The position numbers and the translations under genes are program-made. The notes beneath the pieces are model-generated. The model was not told the origin of the DNA and searched no databases. It worked only from the letters and a program-made list of their open reading frames with translations. 64,000 nucleotides of DNA from RHKX01 sp963823275 (GTDB lineage Bacteria; Actinomycetota; Thermoleophilia; Solirubrobacterales; 70-9), in the NCBI GenBank assembly GCA_963823275.1, contig CAWGKW010000002.1, positions 806,001-870,000 of the forward strand, read 5' to 3'. Position 1 is the first letter of the stretch. Every line of letters starts with the position of its first letter. Below, in pieces: positions 16,517-25,273 of the stretch.

Positions 16517-18231
16517 ATGGCCGACTCGACCGACAAGCCCGGCCTGCCGCCGCTGCCTGAGCGGGCTGAGCGCTTCCATCGAGCGATGGCCGTCGATCCC
16601 ATCGACGAGGAGTTCGCGGGGTCCGCCCTCGCCGCGGAGCCCACCGCGCAGAACCGGCGGATCGGCCGCTCGACAGCGTTCTTCAGCATCGCCACCGGGG
16701 CCTCCCGGTTCGTCGGCCTGATCCGCGAGATCATCGCCGCCCGCTACTTCGGCGTCGGCCCGTCGATGACCGCCTTCACGATCGCGTTCCAGATCCCCAA
16801 CCTGGTCCGCAGCCTGTTTGCCGACGCGGCTCTGCAGGCGGCTTTCGTGCCCGTCTTCACCGAGCAGCTCGAAGCGGGTAACAAACGGGATGCCTTCCGG
16901 CTCGCGTCGACTCTGATCTTCCTGATCACGGCGGTGCTCGGCGTGCTGACGGCCCTGTTCATCCTGCTCGCACCGGTCGTGATCCCCGTCTTCGCGCCCG
17001 GCCTCGAAGGCTCCACCCTTGATCTCACGATTGCGCTCTCGCAGCTGCTGTTTCCGATCCTGCTGATGCTGGGTCTCTCCGGCGTCGTCGTCGGCGTGCT
17101 CAACAGCTACGAGCGATTCGCCGTCTTCGCGATCGCTCCCCTGTTCTGGAACCTGGCGATCATCGGCGTGCTCGTCGGCGTTTCCCCGATGTTCTCGGAG
17201 GACGAGAAGATCTACGCGTATGCGATCGGGGTGCTCGTCGGCACCGCGCTGCAACTCGCGATGGTCTCCTTCGACCTCCGCAACACCCCATTTCGGATGA
17301 TGCGGGTCTTCGACTGGCACAGCCCGCTGGTCAAGCGGGTGTTGCTGCTGATGTTGCCGGTCACGATCAGCCTCGGCCTGATCAACGTCAACCTGGTCAT
17401 CAACAGCACCGTCGGCACCTTGATCCCCGGGCTGCTGGACGGCACGACCCAGAGCCTCTCCGACACCGCGCCGGCCGCAATCGACAAGGCATTCCGGATC
17501 TACATGCTGCCCCAGGGCATGTTCTCGGTCGCCGTGACGACGGTGATCTTCCCGACCCTGGCGCGGTACGCGGCGCGGCGGGACTACGACGACCTGCGCC
17601 GGACCATGGCGAACGGGATGCGGATGATCCTGCTGGTCCTGATTCCCGCGGCGGCGGCGATCCTGGTGCTCGCCGAGCCGATGATCCGGCTCGTGTACCA
17701 GCGTGGGGCCTTTTCGGAGTTCGAGACCCCCCTGGTCGCGACGGCGCTCTTCTGGTTCGCCTTCTCGCTGCCCTTCAACGGGCTCTTCCTGATCCTCACC
17801 CGAACCTTCTTCAGCCTGCAGCGGCCATGGACGCCGACCTGGATCGCCGCCGTGAATCTGGTGATCACGGCGATCACGGCCTTCGCGTTCTACAAGCCCT
17901 TCGGCGTGGCCGGCATCGTTGCCGGCACGGCAATCGCAACCGCCGTCAGCGTCGTCGCCCAGATGCTCGTCCTGCGCCGCCCGCTGAAGGGGATCGAGTT
18001 GCCGGCGCTGATGGCCGCGACCCTGCGGATCACGCTCGCCTCGGCGGCCCTCGCAGGCGTCTCCTATCTGGTCTGGGATCTGCTCGACGCATCGCGCTCG
18101 GCCGCGGCACCGTGGCGCAGATCGCCTCACTCGGGATCGCCCTGATCGCGGGCGGGTTCGTCTACCTGGGTGCGATTCTCGCGATGCGGGTTCCGGAAGC
18201 GCGTCAGCTGCTCTCCGTCGCCAGACGTTAG
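16517..18231 (+). CDS. murJ: Lipid II flippase MurJ (frameshift near the C-terminus)
   Basis: MurJ flips lipid II across the membrane for peptidoglycan synthesis. After a 45-residue polar N-terminus come about 14 membrane helices of the MATE-like fold, with the family segments FFSIATGASRFVGLIREIIAA reduced here to ASRFVGLIREIIAARYFG, QIPNLVRSLFADAALQAAFVP, and PFNGLFLILTRTFFSLQRPW. The last ~45 residues are out of frame: around 18090 the first frame departs into SRSAAAPW and stops at 18145, whereas the other frame gives ALGRGTVAQIASLGIALIAGG and ends at 18231. The shift is -1 (or +2), unlike most breaks here. I chose ATG 16517; TTG 16514 is directly upstream. Confidence 0.93.
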
Positions 18232-18283
18232 GCGCTCTACCCTTCTGCGCTCCGCGGTCGCCACCGACTGGGCGGAACCTCAT

Positions 18284-20095
18284 ATGCCATCCGCAATGGA
18301 CAAGATCCGCAACTTCTCGATCATCGCCCACATCGACCATGGGAAATCGACCCTGGCCGATCGCATCCTCGAGATCACCGGCTCCGTCGACCCCCGCGAC
18401 ATGCGCTCGCAGCTGCTCGACTCGATGGATCTGGAGCGTGAGCGTGGCATCACGATCAAAGCTCAGGCGGTTCGGGTCGAGTACACGGCTCCCGACGGCG
18501 AGATCTACCACCTGCACCTGATCGACACGCCGGGGCACGTCGACTTCTCCTACGAGGTCTCCCGCTCGCTTGCCGCCTGCGAGGGGGCGCTGCTGGTCGT
18601 CGACGCAGCTCAGGGTGTCGAGGCGCAGACGGTCGCCAACACCTACGCGGCGATCGACGCCGGACTCGAGCTGATCCCGATCCTCAACAAGGTCGACCTC
18701 CCCGGCGCGGAGCCGGAACGTGTCGCCGAGGAGATCGCCGACCTCCTCGGAACGGATCCCGAGGATGCAATCCACATCTCGGCCAAGACCGGAATGGGGG
18801 TCGACGAGGTGCTGGAGGCGATCGTGGCTCGTGTCCCGCCGCCGACGGGTGAGCCCGAGGCCGAGCCCAGAGCGCTGATCTTCGACTCCGAGTTCGACCA
18901 GTATCGCGGCGTGATCGCCTATATCCGGATGATCGACGGCAGCATCCGCAAGCACGACAAGATCCGGGCCATGCAGAACGGCACCGAGGCCGAGATCGAC
19001 GACCTCGGCTTCTTCCGCCCGCAGATGACCGCGGTCGCCGGCATGGAGGCGGGCGAGGTCGGGTACGTGATCACGGGGCTGAAGGACGTGGCCAAGCTCC
19101 GGGTCGGCGACACCCTGACCTCAAGGCTCAACCCGGCCACCGAGCCGCTCGCCGGCTATCGCGAGGTCCAGCCGGTGGTCTTCTGCGGCCTCTTTCCGCT
19201 CGACACCGACCGCTACGACGATCTCCGCGACGCGCTCGAGAAGCTCGCGCTCAATGACGCCGCCCTCACCTGGGAGCCGGAGACCTCGGAGGCCCTCGGG
19301 TTCGGCTTCCGCTGCGGGTTCCTCGGGCTGCTGCACATGGACATCGTCCGCGAGCGGCTGGAGCGCGAGTACGGGTTGGAGCTGCTGGCGACGACGCCGA
19401 ACGTCAGCTACGTGGTCACCAGGACGAACGGCGAGGTCATCGAGGTGCACAGTCCCACGGCCCTGCCCGACCCGGGCTTCATCGACTCGATCAGCGAGCC
19501 GTACATCCGCGCTTCGCTGATCTGCCCGAAGGAGCACGTCGGCGCCGTCATGGAGCTCTGCCAGTCACGTCGCGGCGCCCACGTCGACATGCACTATCTG
19601 AGCCCCGAGCGGGTCCAGATCCACTACGACCTGCCGCTCGGGGAGATCGTCCTCGACTTCTACGACGCCCTCAAGTCGGGCACTCGTGGATACGCATCGC
19701 TGGATTACGAGCCGCTGCCGAACCGGCCGGGCGATCTGGTCAAGCTCGACGTCCTGCTCGCCGGCGAGCCGGTCGACGCGCTGTCGATCATCTGCCACCG
19801 CGACAGCGCCTTCGAGCAGGGCAAGAAGCTCGTCTCCAGGCTGCGCAAGACGATCCCCCGCCAGCAGTTCGACGTGCCCGTCCAGGCTGCGATCGGCTCC
19901 CGCGTGCTTGCCCGGGAAACCGTGAAGGCCGTTCGCAAGGACGTCACGGCCAAGCTCTACGGCGGCGACGTCACCCGTAAGAACAAGTTGCTCGACAAGC
20001 AGAAGAAGGGCAAGAAGCGGATGAAGCAGGTCGGGTCGGTCGAGGTTCCCCAGGAGGCCTTCCTGGCGGTCCTGACACTCGGCGACGACGACTGA
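18284..20095 (+). CDS. lepA: Elongation factor 4 (LepA)
   Basis: LepA is a ribosome-bound GTPase affecting translation initiation and elongation. The 603-residue protein has G1 IAHIDHGKSTLADR (residues ~13-26), switch region RERGITIKAQAV, G3 DTPGHVDF, G4 NKVD, followed by domain II, the EF-G-like domains (CGFLGLLHMDIVRERLEREY) and the LepA-specific C-terminal domain ending KLLDKQKKGKKRMK. ATG 18284 (MPSAMDKIRNFSII) matches the family start; the frame is open upstream over the murJ end but unrelated. It is intact, in contrast to the disrupted genes before it. Confidence 0.98.
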   Translation: MPSAMDKIRNFSIIAHIDHGKSTLADRILEITGSVDPRDMRSQLLDSMDLERERGITIKAQAVRVEYTAPDGEIYHLHLIDTPGHVDFSYEVSRSLAACEGALLVVDAAQGVEAQTVANTYAAIDAGLELIPILNKVDLPGAEPERVAEEIADLLGTDPEDAIHISAKTGMGVDEVLEAIVARVPPPTGEPEAEPRALIFDSEFDQYRGVIAYIRMIDGSIRKHDKIRAMQNGTEAEIDDLGFFRPQMTAVAGMEAGEVGYVITGLKDVAKLRVGDTLTSRLNPATEPLAGYREVQPVVFCGLFPLDTDRYDDLRDALEKLALNDAALTWEPETSEALGFGFRCGFLGLLHMDIVRERLEREYGLELLATTPNVSYVVTRTNGEVIEVHSPTALPDPGFIDSISEPYIRASLICPKEHVGAVMELCQSRRGAHVDMHYLSPERVQIHYDLPLGEIVLDFYDALKSGTRGYASLDYEPLPNRPGDLVKLDVLLAGEPVDALSIICHRDSAFEQGKKLVSRLRKTIPRQQFDVPVQAAIGSRVLARETVKAVRKDVTAKLYGGDVTRKNKLLDKQKKGKKRMKQVGSVEVPQEAFLAVLTLGDDD

Positions 20096-20186
20096 CCGGC
20101 CCGGTGGTGCGGATCCTGAAGCGCGTGGCTACGAGATCAGCGCCACCTCCCCCGGTGAGCACGCGGTATTGGGCCCGCGGCATGCG

Positions 20187-20192
20187 TAGGGT
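20187..20192 (+). promoter_or_regulatory. -10-like hexamer TAGGGT before the acyltransferase gene
   Basis: TAGGGT ends six bases before ATG 20199, leaving no room for a ribosome binding site; a leaderless start is likely. Confidence 0.4.
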
Positions 20193-20198
20193 CGACGT

Positions 20199-21266
20199 AT
20201 GCGGGTGACACGGATCGGCCTCGGGCCGCTGTTTCCCGATCACGGCTCGAAGCGGCGGAGGCTCCTGCGCAGGCTGCGGGGAATTCCCCTCGAGGTCCTC
20301 GCGTTCGTCGTCGTGACCGTGCTGCTGCCGGCCCTGCTGATCGCGGCTGTGATCGTCGACACCATTCTCTGGATCACGCGCCGCAAGCCCTGGGTGGGCG
20401 TCCGGCTGACCGCCTTCCTCTGGTGGTTTCTGTTCGGCGAGATGCAGGCCCTGCTCGGTGTCCTCTGGATCTGGATCCGATCCGGTGGGCCGTTCGGCGG
20501 CGACTCCGAGCGGCGGCGCCTCGGGATCTACAACCTGCGAATCCATTGGGCTCGTAGCCACCTGGCCGGCATCCGGGTCCTGTTCAGTCTGCGCTTCGAG
20601 GTTGAGGGCCTCGAGCTCGCCGGGCCGGGGCCGGTCGTGGTGATGATCCGCCACGCCAGCATCATCGACAACACGGTCCCCGACGCCGTAATCGCCCACG
20701 CCCACGGCCTCGGCCTCCGCTACGTGATCAAGCGGGAGCTGCAGATGATCCCGACGATCGACATCGCCGGCCGCTGGGTGCCGACGAACTTCGTTCGGCG
20801 CGCGTCCGGGGACACGGAGGGCGAGGTCGACCGGCTGCGGATGCTCACCACCGATCTCGGTGAGGGGGAGGGGATCCTGATCTACCCGGAGGGAACCCGC
20901 CACACCGACGCCAAGCTGATTCGAGCGAAGGAGAAGATCGCCGCCGCCCAGCCCGAGATCGCCCCGCTCGCCGATCGCCTTCAGAATCTGTTGCCGCCGC
21001 GACTCGGCGGCCCGCTCGCCCTTCTGGAGGAGACGGCCGGGACCGATGTCGTCTTCTGCGCGCATATCGGCTTCGACGGTTTCGAGACGATCGGGGACAT
21101 CTGGTCGGGGGGCTTGGTCGGCAGGACGATTGCCGTCCGTTTCTGGCGTTGCCCGGCGGCCGAGATTCCCGCCGATCGCGAGGGACAGATCGCCTGGCTC
21201 TACAAGAACTGGCAGCAGCTCGACGACTGGGTCGGCGAGCATCGCGTGCCCAATGCCGCGGCCTAG
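20199..21266 (+). CDS. PlsC-like 1-acylglycerol-3-phosphate acyltransferase family protein
   Basis: The 355-residue protein has two or three N-terminal membrane helices (residues ~27-95) and then a PlsC-type acyltransferase domain. The HxxxxD catalytic motif is RHASIIDN (about residue 151) and the substrate-binding motif is IYPEGTRHT (about residue 228). Such enzymes transfer acyl groups to lysophosphatidate or related lipid acceptors at the inner membrane. It is longer than typical PlsC (~240 residues), mainly through the N-terminal membrane part, so the acceptor may differ. The nearby PAP2-type gene suggests a lipid function for this stretch. Confidence 0.8.
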   Translation: MRVTRIGLGPLFPDHGSKRRRLLRRLRGIPLEVLAFVVVTVLLPALLIAAVIVDTILWITRRKPWVGVRLTAFLWWFLFGEMQALLGVLWIWIRSGGPFGGDSERRRLGIYNLRIHWARSHLAGIRVLFSLRFEVEGLELAGPGPVVVMIRHASIIDNTVPDAVIAHAHGLGLRYVIKRELQMIPTIDIAGRWVPTNFVRRASGDTEGEVDRLRMLTTDLGEGEGILIYPEGTRHTDAKLIRAKEKIAAAQPEIAPLADRLQNLLPPRLGGPLALLEETAGTDVVFCAHIGFDGFETIGDIWSGGLVGRTIAVRFWRCPAAEIPADREGQIAWLYKNWQQLDDWVGEHRVPNAAA

Positions 21267-21340
21267 ATGTCCTCTCGCAAAGTCCTTCCCACGCAACGAA
21301 AGTTGCCGATGGGGTGGCGCGGTCCCCCTAGCCTGCGGGT

Positions 21341-21670
21341 GTGGCCAAATTCCTGACCCTGTTTCTGATCGCGATCGTGGCAACGATCGCGATCGGGCTT
21401 ACGCTCCGGCCGGGCACGGTGCTCAGCATCAGCGACGAGGCGCTCGCGACGTCGATCGCCCGCTCCGCCGATGCCACGAAGCCCGGCGGTTGCCATCACC
21501 GGGGCGACGCCTGGTTCTGCACTGACGGTGACTCCCGGATCTATCGGGCGACCGTTGGCGACTACGGGTGTTGGGAGGCGGTGACGGTGACCGGAGACGG
21601 CAAGGTTTCCTCGCTCGATCCGGTTTCCGGTTGCGTCAGCCTGCCTGACGTTCTGGGCCTCGGCCGCTAG
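21341..21670 (+). CDS. Small secreted or membrane-anchored protein, four cysteines, unknown function
   Basis: I do not recognise the family. The 109-residue product starts with a hydrophobic signal or anchor (FLTLFLIAIVATIAIGLTL), then a ~80-residue exported domain with cysteines in GGCHHRGDAWFCTDGD, YGCWEA and SGCVSLP; four cysteines outside the membrane suggest two disulphides. The start is GTG 21341, six bases after TAGCCT, again a leaderless layout. It lies between two lipid-type membrane enzyme genes. Confidence 0.7.
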   Translation: MAKFLTLFLIAIVATIAIGLTLRPGTVLSISDEALATSIARSADATKPGGCHHRGDAWFCTDGDSRIYRATVGDYGCWEAVTVTGDGKVSSLDPVSGCVSLPDVLGLGR

Positions 21671-21740
21671 CGGCCTATCATCACGCCGGATGCGATGCGA
21701 ACCGCCGGGGCGGGCGAGTCGCCCGCCGAGGTGCTGAGCC

Positions 21741-22748
21741 TTGGAGTCGGGCGCGATAGTCGAGGAGGCAGGCCGGGACGGGTCCATCGGACCCGAGTCC
21801 GAACCTGCCCGCAAGTCGTCTCGCCGCAACCTGTGGATCGGCCTCGTCGCCTACGTGATCGCGACGATCGTTCTGATCTCGTTCACCGGGCTGCTACTGG
21901 CCCGCGAGACGATCTTCCTCTGGTTGCTCGTCGGGCTCCTCGTGATCTCGCTGGCCGACATCCGCGGATTCGCGCAGGGAGTGATCCTCGACTGGCTGCC
22001 GTTCTACCTGATCCTCCTGGCCTACGACTTCCTGCGGGGCTTCGTCGGCGCCAATCCCCTGTTCGACCCCTACTTCCTGCCGCAGATCAGGGTCGACGAG
22101 TTCCTCTTCGGCGGCTCCGTGCCGACGGTGGAGCTGCAGGAGCGTCTCTTCGACCTCGGCCAACTCCCCTGGTACGACCTGCTCTCCTGGGCCGTCTACC
22201 TGACCCACTACTTCATGATCTTCATCGCCGCCGCGATTCTCTGGCGTGTCGCCCGGCCGCGCTTCCTCGAGTTCCGCGCCATGGTCCTCACCCTGAGCAT
22301 CGCCGCCTTCCTGACCTATGCGTTCGTCCCCGCGGCGCCGCCCTGGATGGCGAGCGACGGCGGGCTGATCGGCCCGGTCTATCGGGTCACCGGCAGCGTC
22401 TGGACCGAGCTCGGCGTTCAACCCGCCGCCGCCATCTGGGACAAGGGCGATTCCCTCTACAACCCGGTCGCCGCGCTTCCCTCCCTGCACGCCGCCTTCC
22501 CGATGTTGCTGCTCTGCTTCTTCTGGCGAACCGGAATCTTGGTCCGGGTGCTCGGGATCGCCTACGTCCTCGCGATGGGGTGGACCCTCGTCTACGGCGG
22601 CGAGCACTACGTCTTCGACGTCCTCCTCGGCTGGATCTACGCGATCGCGGTCTACTTCGGCGTCCGCTGGGTGCGGGCGAAGTGGAAGAAGAACCCAAGC
22701 AGGGGTCCCTCCGCGGACGAAGGCGCGCCGTCTCTTAGGGCCCCCTAA
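21741..22748 (+). CDS. PAP2-superfamily membrane protein (inositolphosphotransferase-like)
   Basis: The 335-residue protein has six or more transmembrane helices. The late part has the phosphatase-like motifs AALPSLHAAFPMLL (PSLHA, about residue 249) and YGGEHYVFDVLLGW (GxxHxxxD, about residue 290), as in PAP2 and the Aur1/Ipt1-type phosphoinositol transferases. An uncharged mid-segment FVPAAPPWMA, also typical of the Aur1-like group, is present. It probably transfers or removes a phospho-alcohol headgroup in the membrane; actinomycete relatives are annotated as inositol phosphorylceramide-synthase-like, but the substrate here is unknown. Confidence 0.8.
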   Translation: MESGAIVEEAGRDGSIGPESEPARKSSRRNLWIGLVAYVIATIVLISFTGLLLARETIFLWLLVGLLVISLADIRGFAQGVILDWLPFYLILLAYDFLRGFVGANPLFDPYFLPQIRVDEFLFGGSVPTVELQERLFDLGQLPWYDLLSWAVYLTHYFMIFIAAAILWRVARPRFLEFRAMVLTLSIAAFLTYAFVPAAPPWMASDGGLIGPVYRVTGSVWTELGVQPAAAIWDKGDSLYNPVAALPSLHAAFPMLLLCFFWRTGILVRVLGIAYVLAMGWTLVYGGEHYVFDVLLGWIYAIAVYFGVRWVRAKWKKNPSRGPSADEGAPSLRAP

Positions 22749-22771
22749 CGGCCCTGCTAGCCTCCCTCGCC

Positions 22772-22957
22772 GTGCCGAAGGAAAGCCGGGTCAAGACGAA
22801 GAAGAAGTGCTGTAAGTCGGGTCCCCGCTGCAAGCGCTGCCCCACCGCGATGAAGAAGCTGGAGCGTCGCGGCCTCGCCGACCGGGTCGGCAAGCGCAGC
22901 TACGTCATTTCGCTGGACGCGACGAAGAGCGACCTGAAGGCCGCCCGGGCCCGCTGA
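22772..22957 (+). CDS. Small Cys/Lys-rich conserved protein, unknown function
   Basis: This 61-residue basic protein contains KKKCCKSGPRCKRCP (residues 9-23), four cysteines in a CC-x5-C-x2-C spacing that could bind zinc, followed by a short helix and the sheet-like KRSYVISLD. I recall similar short CKSGPRCKRCP proteins in actinobacteria without an assigned role. The GTG start at 22772 lies 8 bases after TAGCCT (22758-22763). Size, charge and cysteines suggest a nucleic-acid or ribosome-associated zinc ribbon (inference). Confidence 0.72.
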   Translation: MPKESRVKTKKKCCKSGPRCKRCPTAMKKLERRGLADRVGKRSYVISLDATKSDLKAARAR

Positions 22958-23036
22958 GGCGTTCCCGGTTGATCTCCTGTCGCGGCGCCGACCCCATTAG
23001 GATCGTGCCCGGTCCCTACTCAGGAGTGTTCCAACG

Positions 23037-24149
23037 ATGAGAATGCGTGCAGCGGTACTTGAGGAGTTCGGCAGGCCGCTCGAGGTCCAGGAGCTCGAGT
23101 TGCAGGAGCCCCAGGCTGGTGAGGTGTTGGTCCGGTTGGTCGCCTGCGGCGTCTGCCATACCGACCTGTACAGCGCCTCCGGAGTCGATCCCTCCGGCTA
23201 TGCGCCGACCGTCCTCGGCCACGAGGGCGCCGGTGTGGTCGAGCGGGTGGGCGAGGGCGTCACCTCGGTCGCCGAGGGCGATCACGTCGTCTCGCTGTTC
23301 TCACCGCAGTGCGGCGAATGCGTCCACTGCGTCGATCCGCGGACCAACCTGTGCATGGCGATCCGCGCCGAGCAGAACCTCGGACATCTCCCCGACGGCA
23401 CGACGCGGCTGAAGCGCCCCGATGGAGAGGACATCCGCCACTTCATGGGCTGCTCCACGTTCGCCGAGTACACGGTGATGCCGGAGATCGCGCTCGCCAA
23501 GATCGATCCGGAGGCGCCTCTGGACGCCGCCTGCCTGTTTGCCTGTGGGCTCTCCACCGGTCTCGGGGCGGCGATGTACACGGCGAAGGTCCAGCCTGGG
23601 ACAACCTGTGTGATCTTCGGCGCCGGGATGGTCGGCCTCGGCGCCGTCGCGGGCTGTCGCCTTCAGGGTGCCGAGCGGATCATCTGCGTGGATCTCTCCG
23701 ACGACCGCCTCGAGCTTGCGAAGGGGCAGGGCGCGACCGATCTCATGAAGGCCGACGAGAACACGGTCGAGCGCATTCTCGAGATGACCGACGGGGGCTT
23801 CGGCGCCGACTACACCTTTGAGGCGACCGGCAACGTCAAGGTCATGCAGCAGGCCGTCGAGGCGGCTCGCATGGCCTGGGGGCTCTGCACCGTCGCGGGC
23901 GTGGCCGGCAAGGGGGAGACCCTGGACGTGATCCCCCGTTGGCTGATCACCGGCCGACGCATAGCCGGCTCGTCGTTCGGCGGCGTCAAGGGCCGCGAGG
24001 GAGTCCCCAAGCTCGTCGACCTCTACCTGGAGGGAAAGATCGACGTCGATCCGTTCATCTCGCATCGGATCACGCTCGACGAGGTCAACCGCGGCTTCGA
24101 GCTGATGGAGGCCCAGGACGGCATCCGCAGCGTGATCGAGTTCGGATAA
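23037..24149 (+). CDS. Zinc-dependent class III-type alcohol dehydrogenase (formaldehyde-thiol dehydrogenase-like)
   Basis: The 370-residue medium-chain dehydrogenase has the catalytic zinc site (ACGVCHTDLY, GHEGAGVVERVG), a structural zinc loop (CGECVHCVDPRTNLC) and the Rossmann motif FGAGMVGLGAV. The length and the SxFGGxKGR segment (GSSFGGVKGREGVPKLVD) place it with class III enzymes that oxidise S-hydroxymethyl thiols. In mycobacteria a relative (MscR/AdhE2) uses mycothiol and formaldehyde and is followed by an MBL hydrolase, the same arrangement as here. A possible Shine-Dalgarno (CAGGAG) precedes ATG 23037. A repeat copy begins at its stop codon. Confidence 0.9.
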   Translation: MRMRAAVLEEFGRPLEVQELELQEPQAGEVLVRLVACGVCHTDLYSASGVDPSGYAPTVLGHEGAGVVERVGEGVTSVAEGDHVVSLFSPQCGECVHCVDPRTNLCMAIRAEQNLGHLPDGTTRLKRPDGEDIRHFMGCSTFAEYTVMPEIALAKIDPEAPLDAACLFACGLSTGLGAAMYTAKVQPGTTCVIFGAGMVGLGAVAGCRLQGAERIICVDLSDDRLELAKGQGATDLMKADENTVERILEMTDGGFGADYTFEATGNVKVMQQAVEAARMAWGLCTVAGVAGKGETLDVIPRWLITGRRIAGSSFGGVKGREGVPKLVDLYLEGKIDVDPFISHRITLDEVNRGFELMEAQDGIRSVIEFG

Positions 24150-24230
24150 CTCCGACTGGATAACTCCGAGCAGATGCTCCGCTTCGCGTCCGCTCTGGCC
24201 GCGGCTGCGCGGTATCTGCCACTGAACTTC
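24147..24230 (+). repeat. 3'-end stem-loop repeat, alcohol dehydrogenase copy
   Basis: GGATAACTCCGA occurs twice, the first overlapping the dehydrogenase TAA and the second leading into the left arm CCGAGCAGA (24166-24174) and the conserved loop. The right arm is degenerate (TCTGGCCGC, 24194-24202), and the downstream GTGTTGCCGC part is lost, giving way to other sequence. Confidence 0.75.
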
Positions 24231-24491
24231 CCGATGGCAGGAAAAGCACCCATACGGTGCTTGATCTGCCACCGAGCCGCCAGCAATGGTGATCTCACCC
24301 AACGGTGGAGGCCTCGCCGGCCCAGCTACCTTCCTCTCAGCCAAACCCAGCCCCGCCGTCCGGCGAGCCTCCGCGCGGGCCGCGCCAACGGGCGAGTCCC
24401 TCGCCAGGCCAGGCCGAGCCCCGGTCGCCCAGCGTCCTCTCGGCGACGCCCGCCGGAGCGTTCGCTCGCGCAGGTCGGGTATTTTCTGACG
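24231..24491 (+). other. Noncoding stretch with hairpins before the MBL gene
   Basis: No gene is supported here. A perfect 7-bp hairpin AAGCACC (24244-24250), loop CATAC, GGTGCTT (24256-24262) lies inside a wider inverted repeat: ATCTGCCA (24215-24222) is echoed by GATCTGCCA at 24263-24271 as a direct repeat, and CTGCCA also pairs with TGGCAG (24235-24240). This could be a terminator or leader. The remaining ~200 bases are GC-rich without a clear motif. Confidence 0.45.
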
Positions 24492-25259
24492 ATGATCCTG
24501 CAGCGAGTAGAACAATCGGAATGGCTCTCCAACGCGTATCTGGCGGTCGACGAGATCGGTGGCACGGGCGTGCTGATCGATTCCAACCTGGCCACCGAAC
24601 CCCTTTGCGAGCGGGTCGAGCGCGAGGGGACGACGATCTCCCACATCCTGCTCACCCACCACCACTACGACCACGTGGTCGGCCTCGAGGATCTCGCCGA
24701 GCGCTTCGGCAACCCGCCGGTGCTGGCTCACCCCAAATGCAAGGAGCTCGTCGGCGACGCCGTCACCGAGACGATCGATCACGGTGACGTGCTCGAGACC
24801 GGCGACCTCCGGATCGAGGCGATCCACACGCCTGGACATTGCGCCGATCACCTTGCGCTGAGGATCAACGACGACGACTGCCTGACCGCAGACGTGGTGT
24901 TCAAGGGCACCGTCGGCGGGACGGGCGCTCCCGGCGCCACCGGCCTCGGTGACCTCAAGGCTTCGGTCATGGACCGGCTGATGGCGCTCCCCAACGACGT
25001 TCGCCTGCACCCCGGCCACAGGGAGCCGACGACCGTGATCGAGGAGTGGGAGAACAACCCGTTCATCCGGCTCTGGAGGGGTCTCGACGAGCCGACGGAG
25101 GAGCGGTGCACGGTCGGCCCGGCCGACTCCGAGGACCGACGCGACGCGACGCTGCTGCTCTGGGCTCCGGACTACGACGGTGGCAACAAGGCGCTCGTGC
25201 GCTTCGACGACGACGGCGTGGAGACGATCACCGGCGGCTCCCAGGTTCGCCGGGTCTGA
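24492..25259 (+). CDS. MBL-fold metallohydrolase
   Basis: The 255-residue protein has the glyoxalase II-like metal motif THHHYDHVVGLEDL (HxHxDH, residues ~54-60), the second histidine in IHTPGHCADHLAL, and an aspartate in TADVVF, followed by LHPGHREPT. It therefore hydrolyses a thioester or similar ester. Placed after a class III-type dehydrogenase, it may hydrolyse the S-formyl-thiol product in formaldehyde detoxification (inference from the mycobacterial MscR arrangement). I chose ATG 24492 (MILQRVEQSEWLSNAYL); the open frame upstream crosses the noncoding stretch. Confidence 0.88.
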   Translation: MILQRVEQSEWLSNAYLAVDEIGGTGVLIDSNLATEPLCERVEREGTTISHILLTHHHYDHVVGLEDLAERFGNPPVLAHPKCKELVGDAVTETIDHGDVLETGDLRIEAIHTPGHCADHLALRINDDDCLTADVVFKGTVGGTGAPGATGLGDLKASVMDRLMALPNDVRLHPGHREPTTVIEEWENNPFIRLWRGLDEPTEERCTVGPADSEDRRDATLLLWAPDYDGGNKALVRFDDDGVETITGGSQVRRV

Positions 25260-25273
25260 ATAGGATCGCGGCC

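Noticed and set aside
16142..18955. A 937-residue minus-strand open frame opposite murJ and lepA
   Set aside because: It is low-complexity (D/R/G/E-rich) and antisense to clear MurJ, S20 and LepA sequences; long antisense frames are expected at this GC content.
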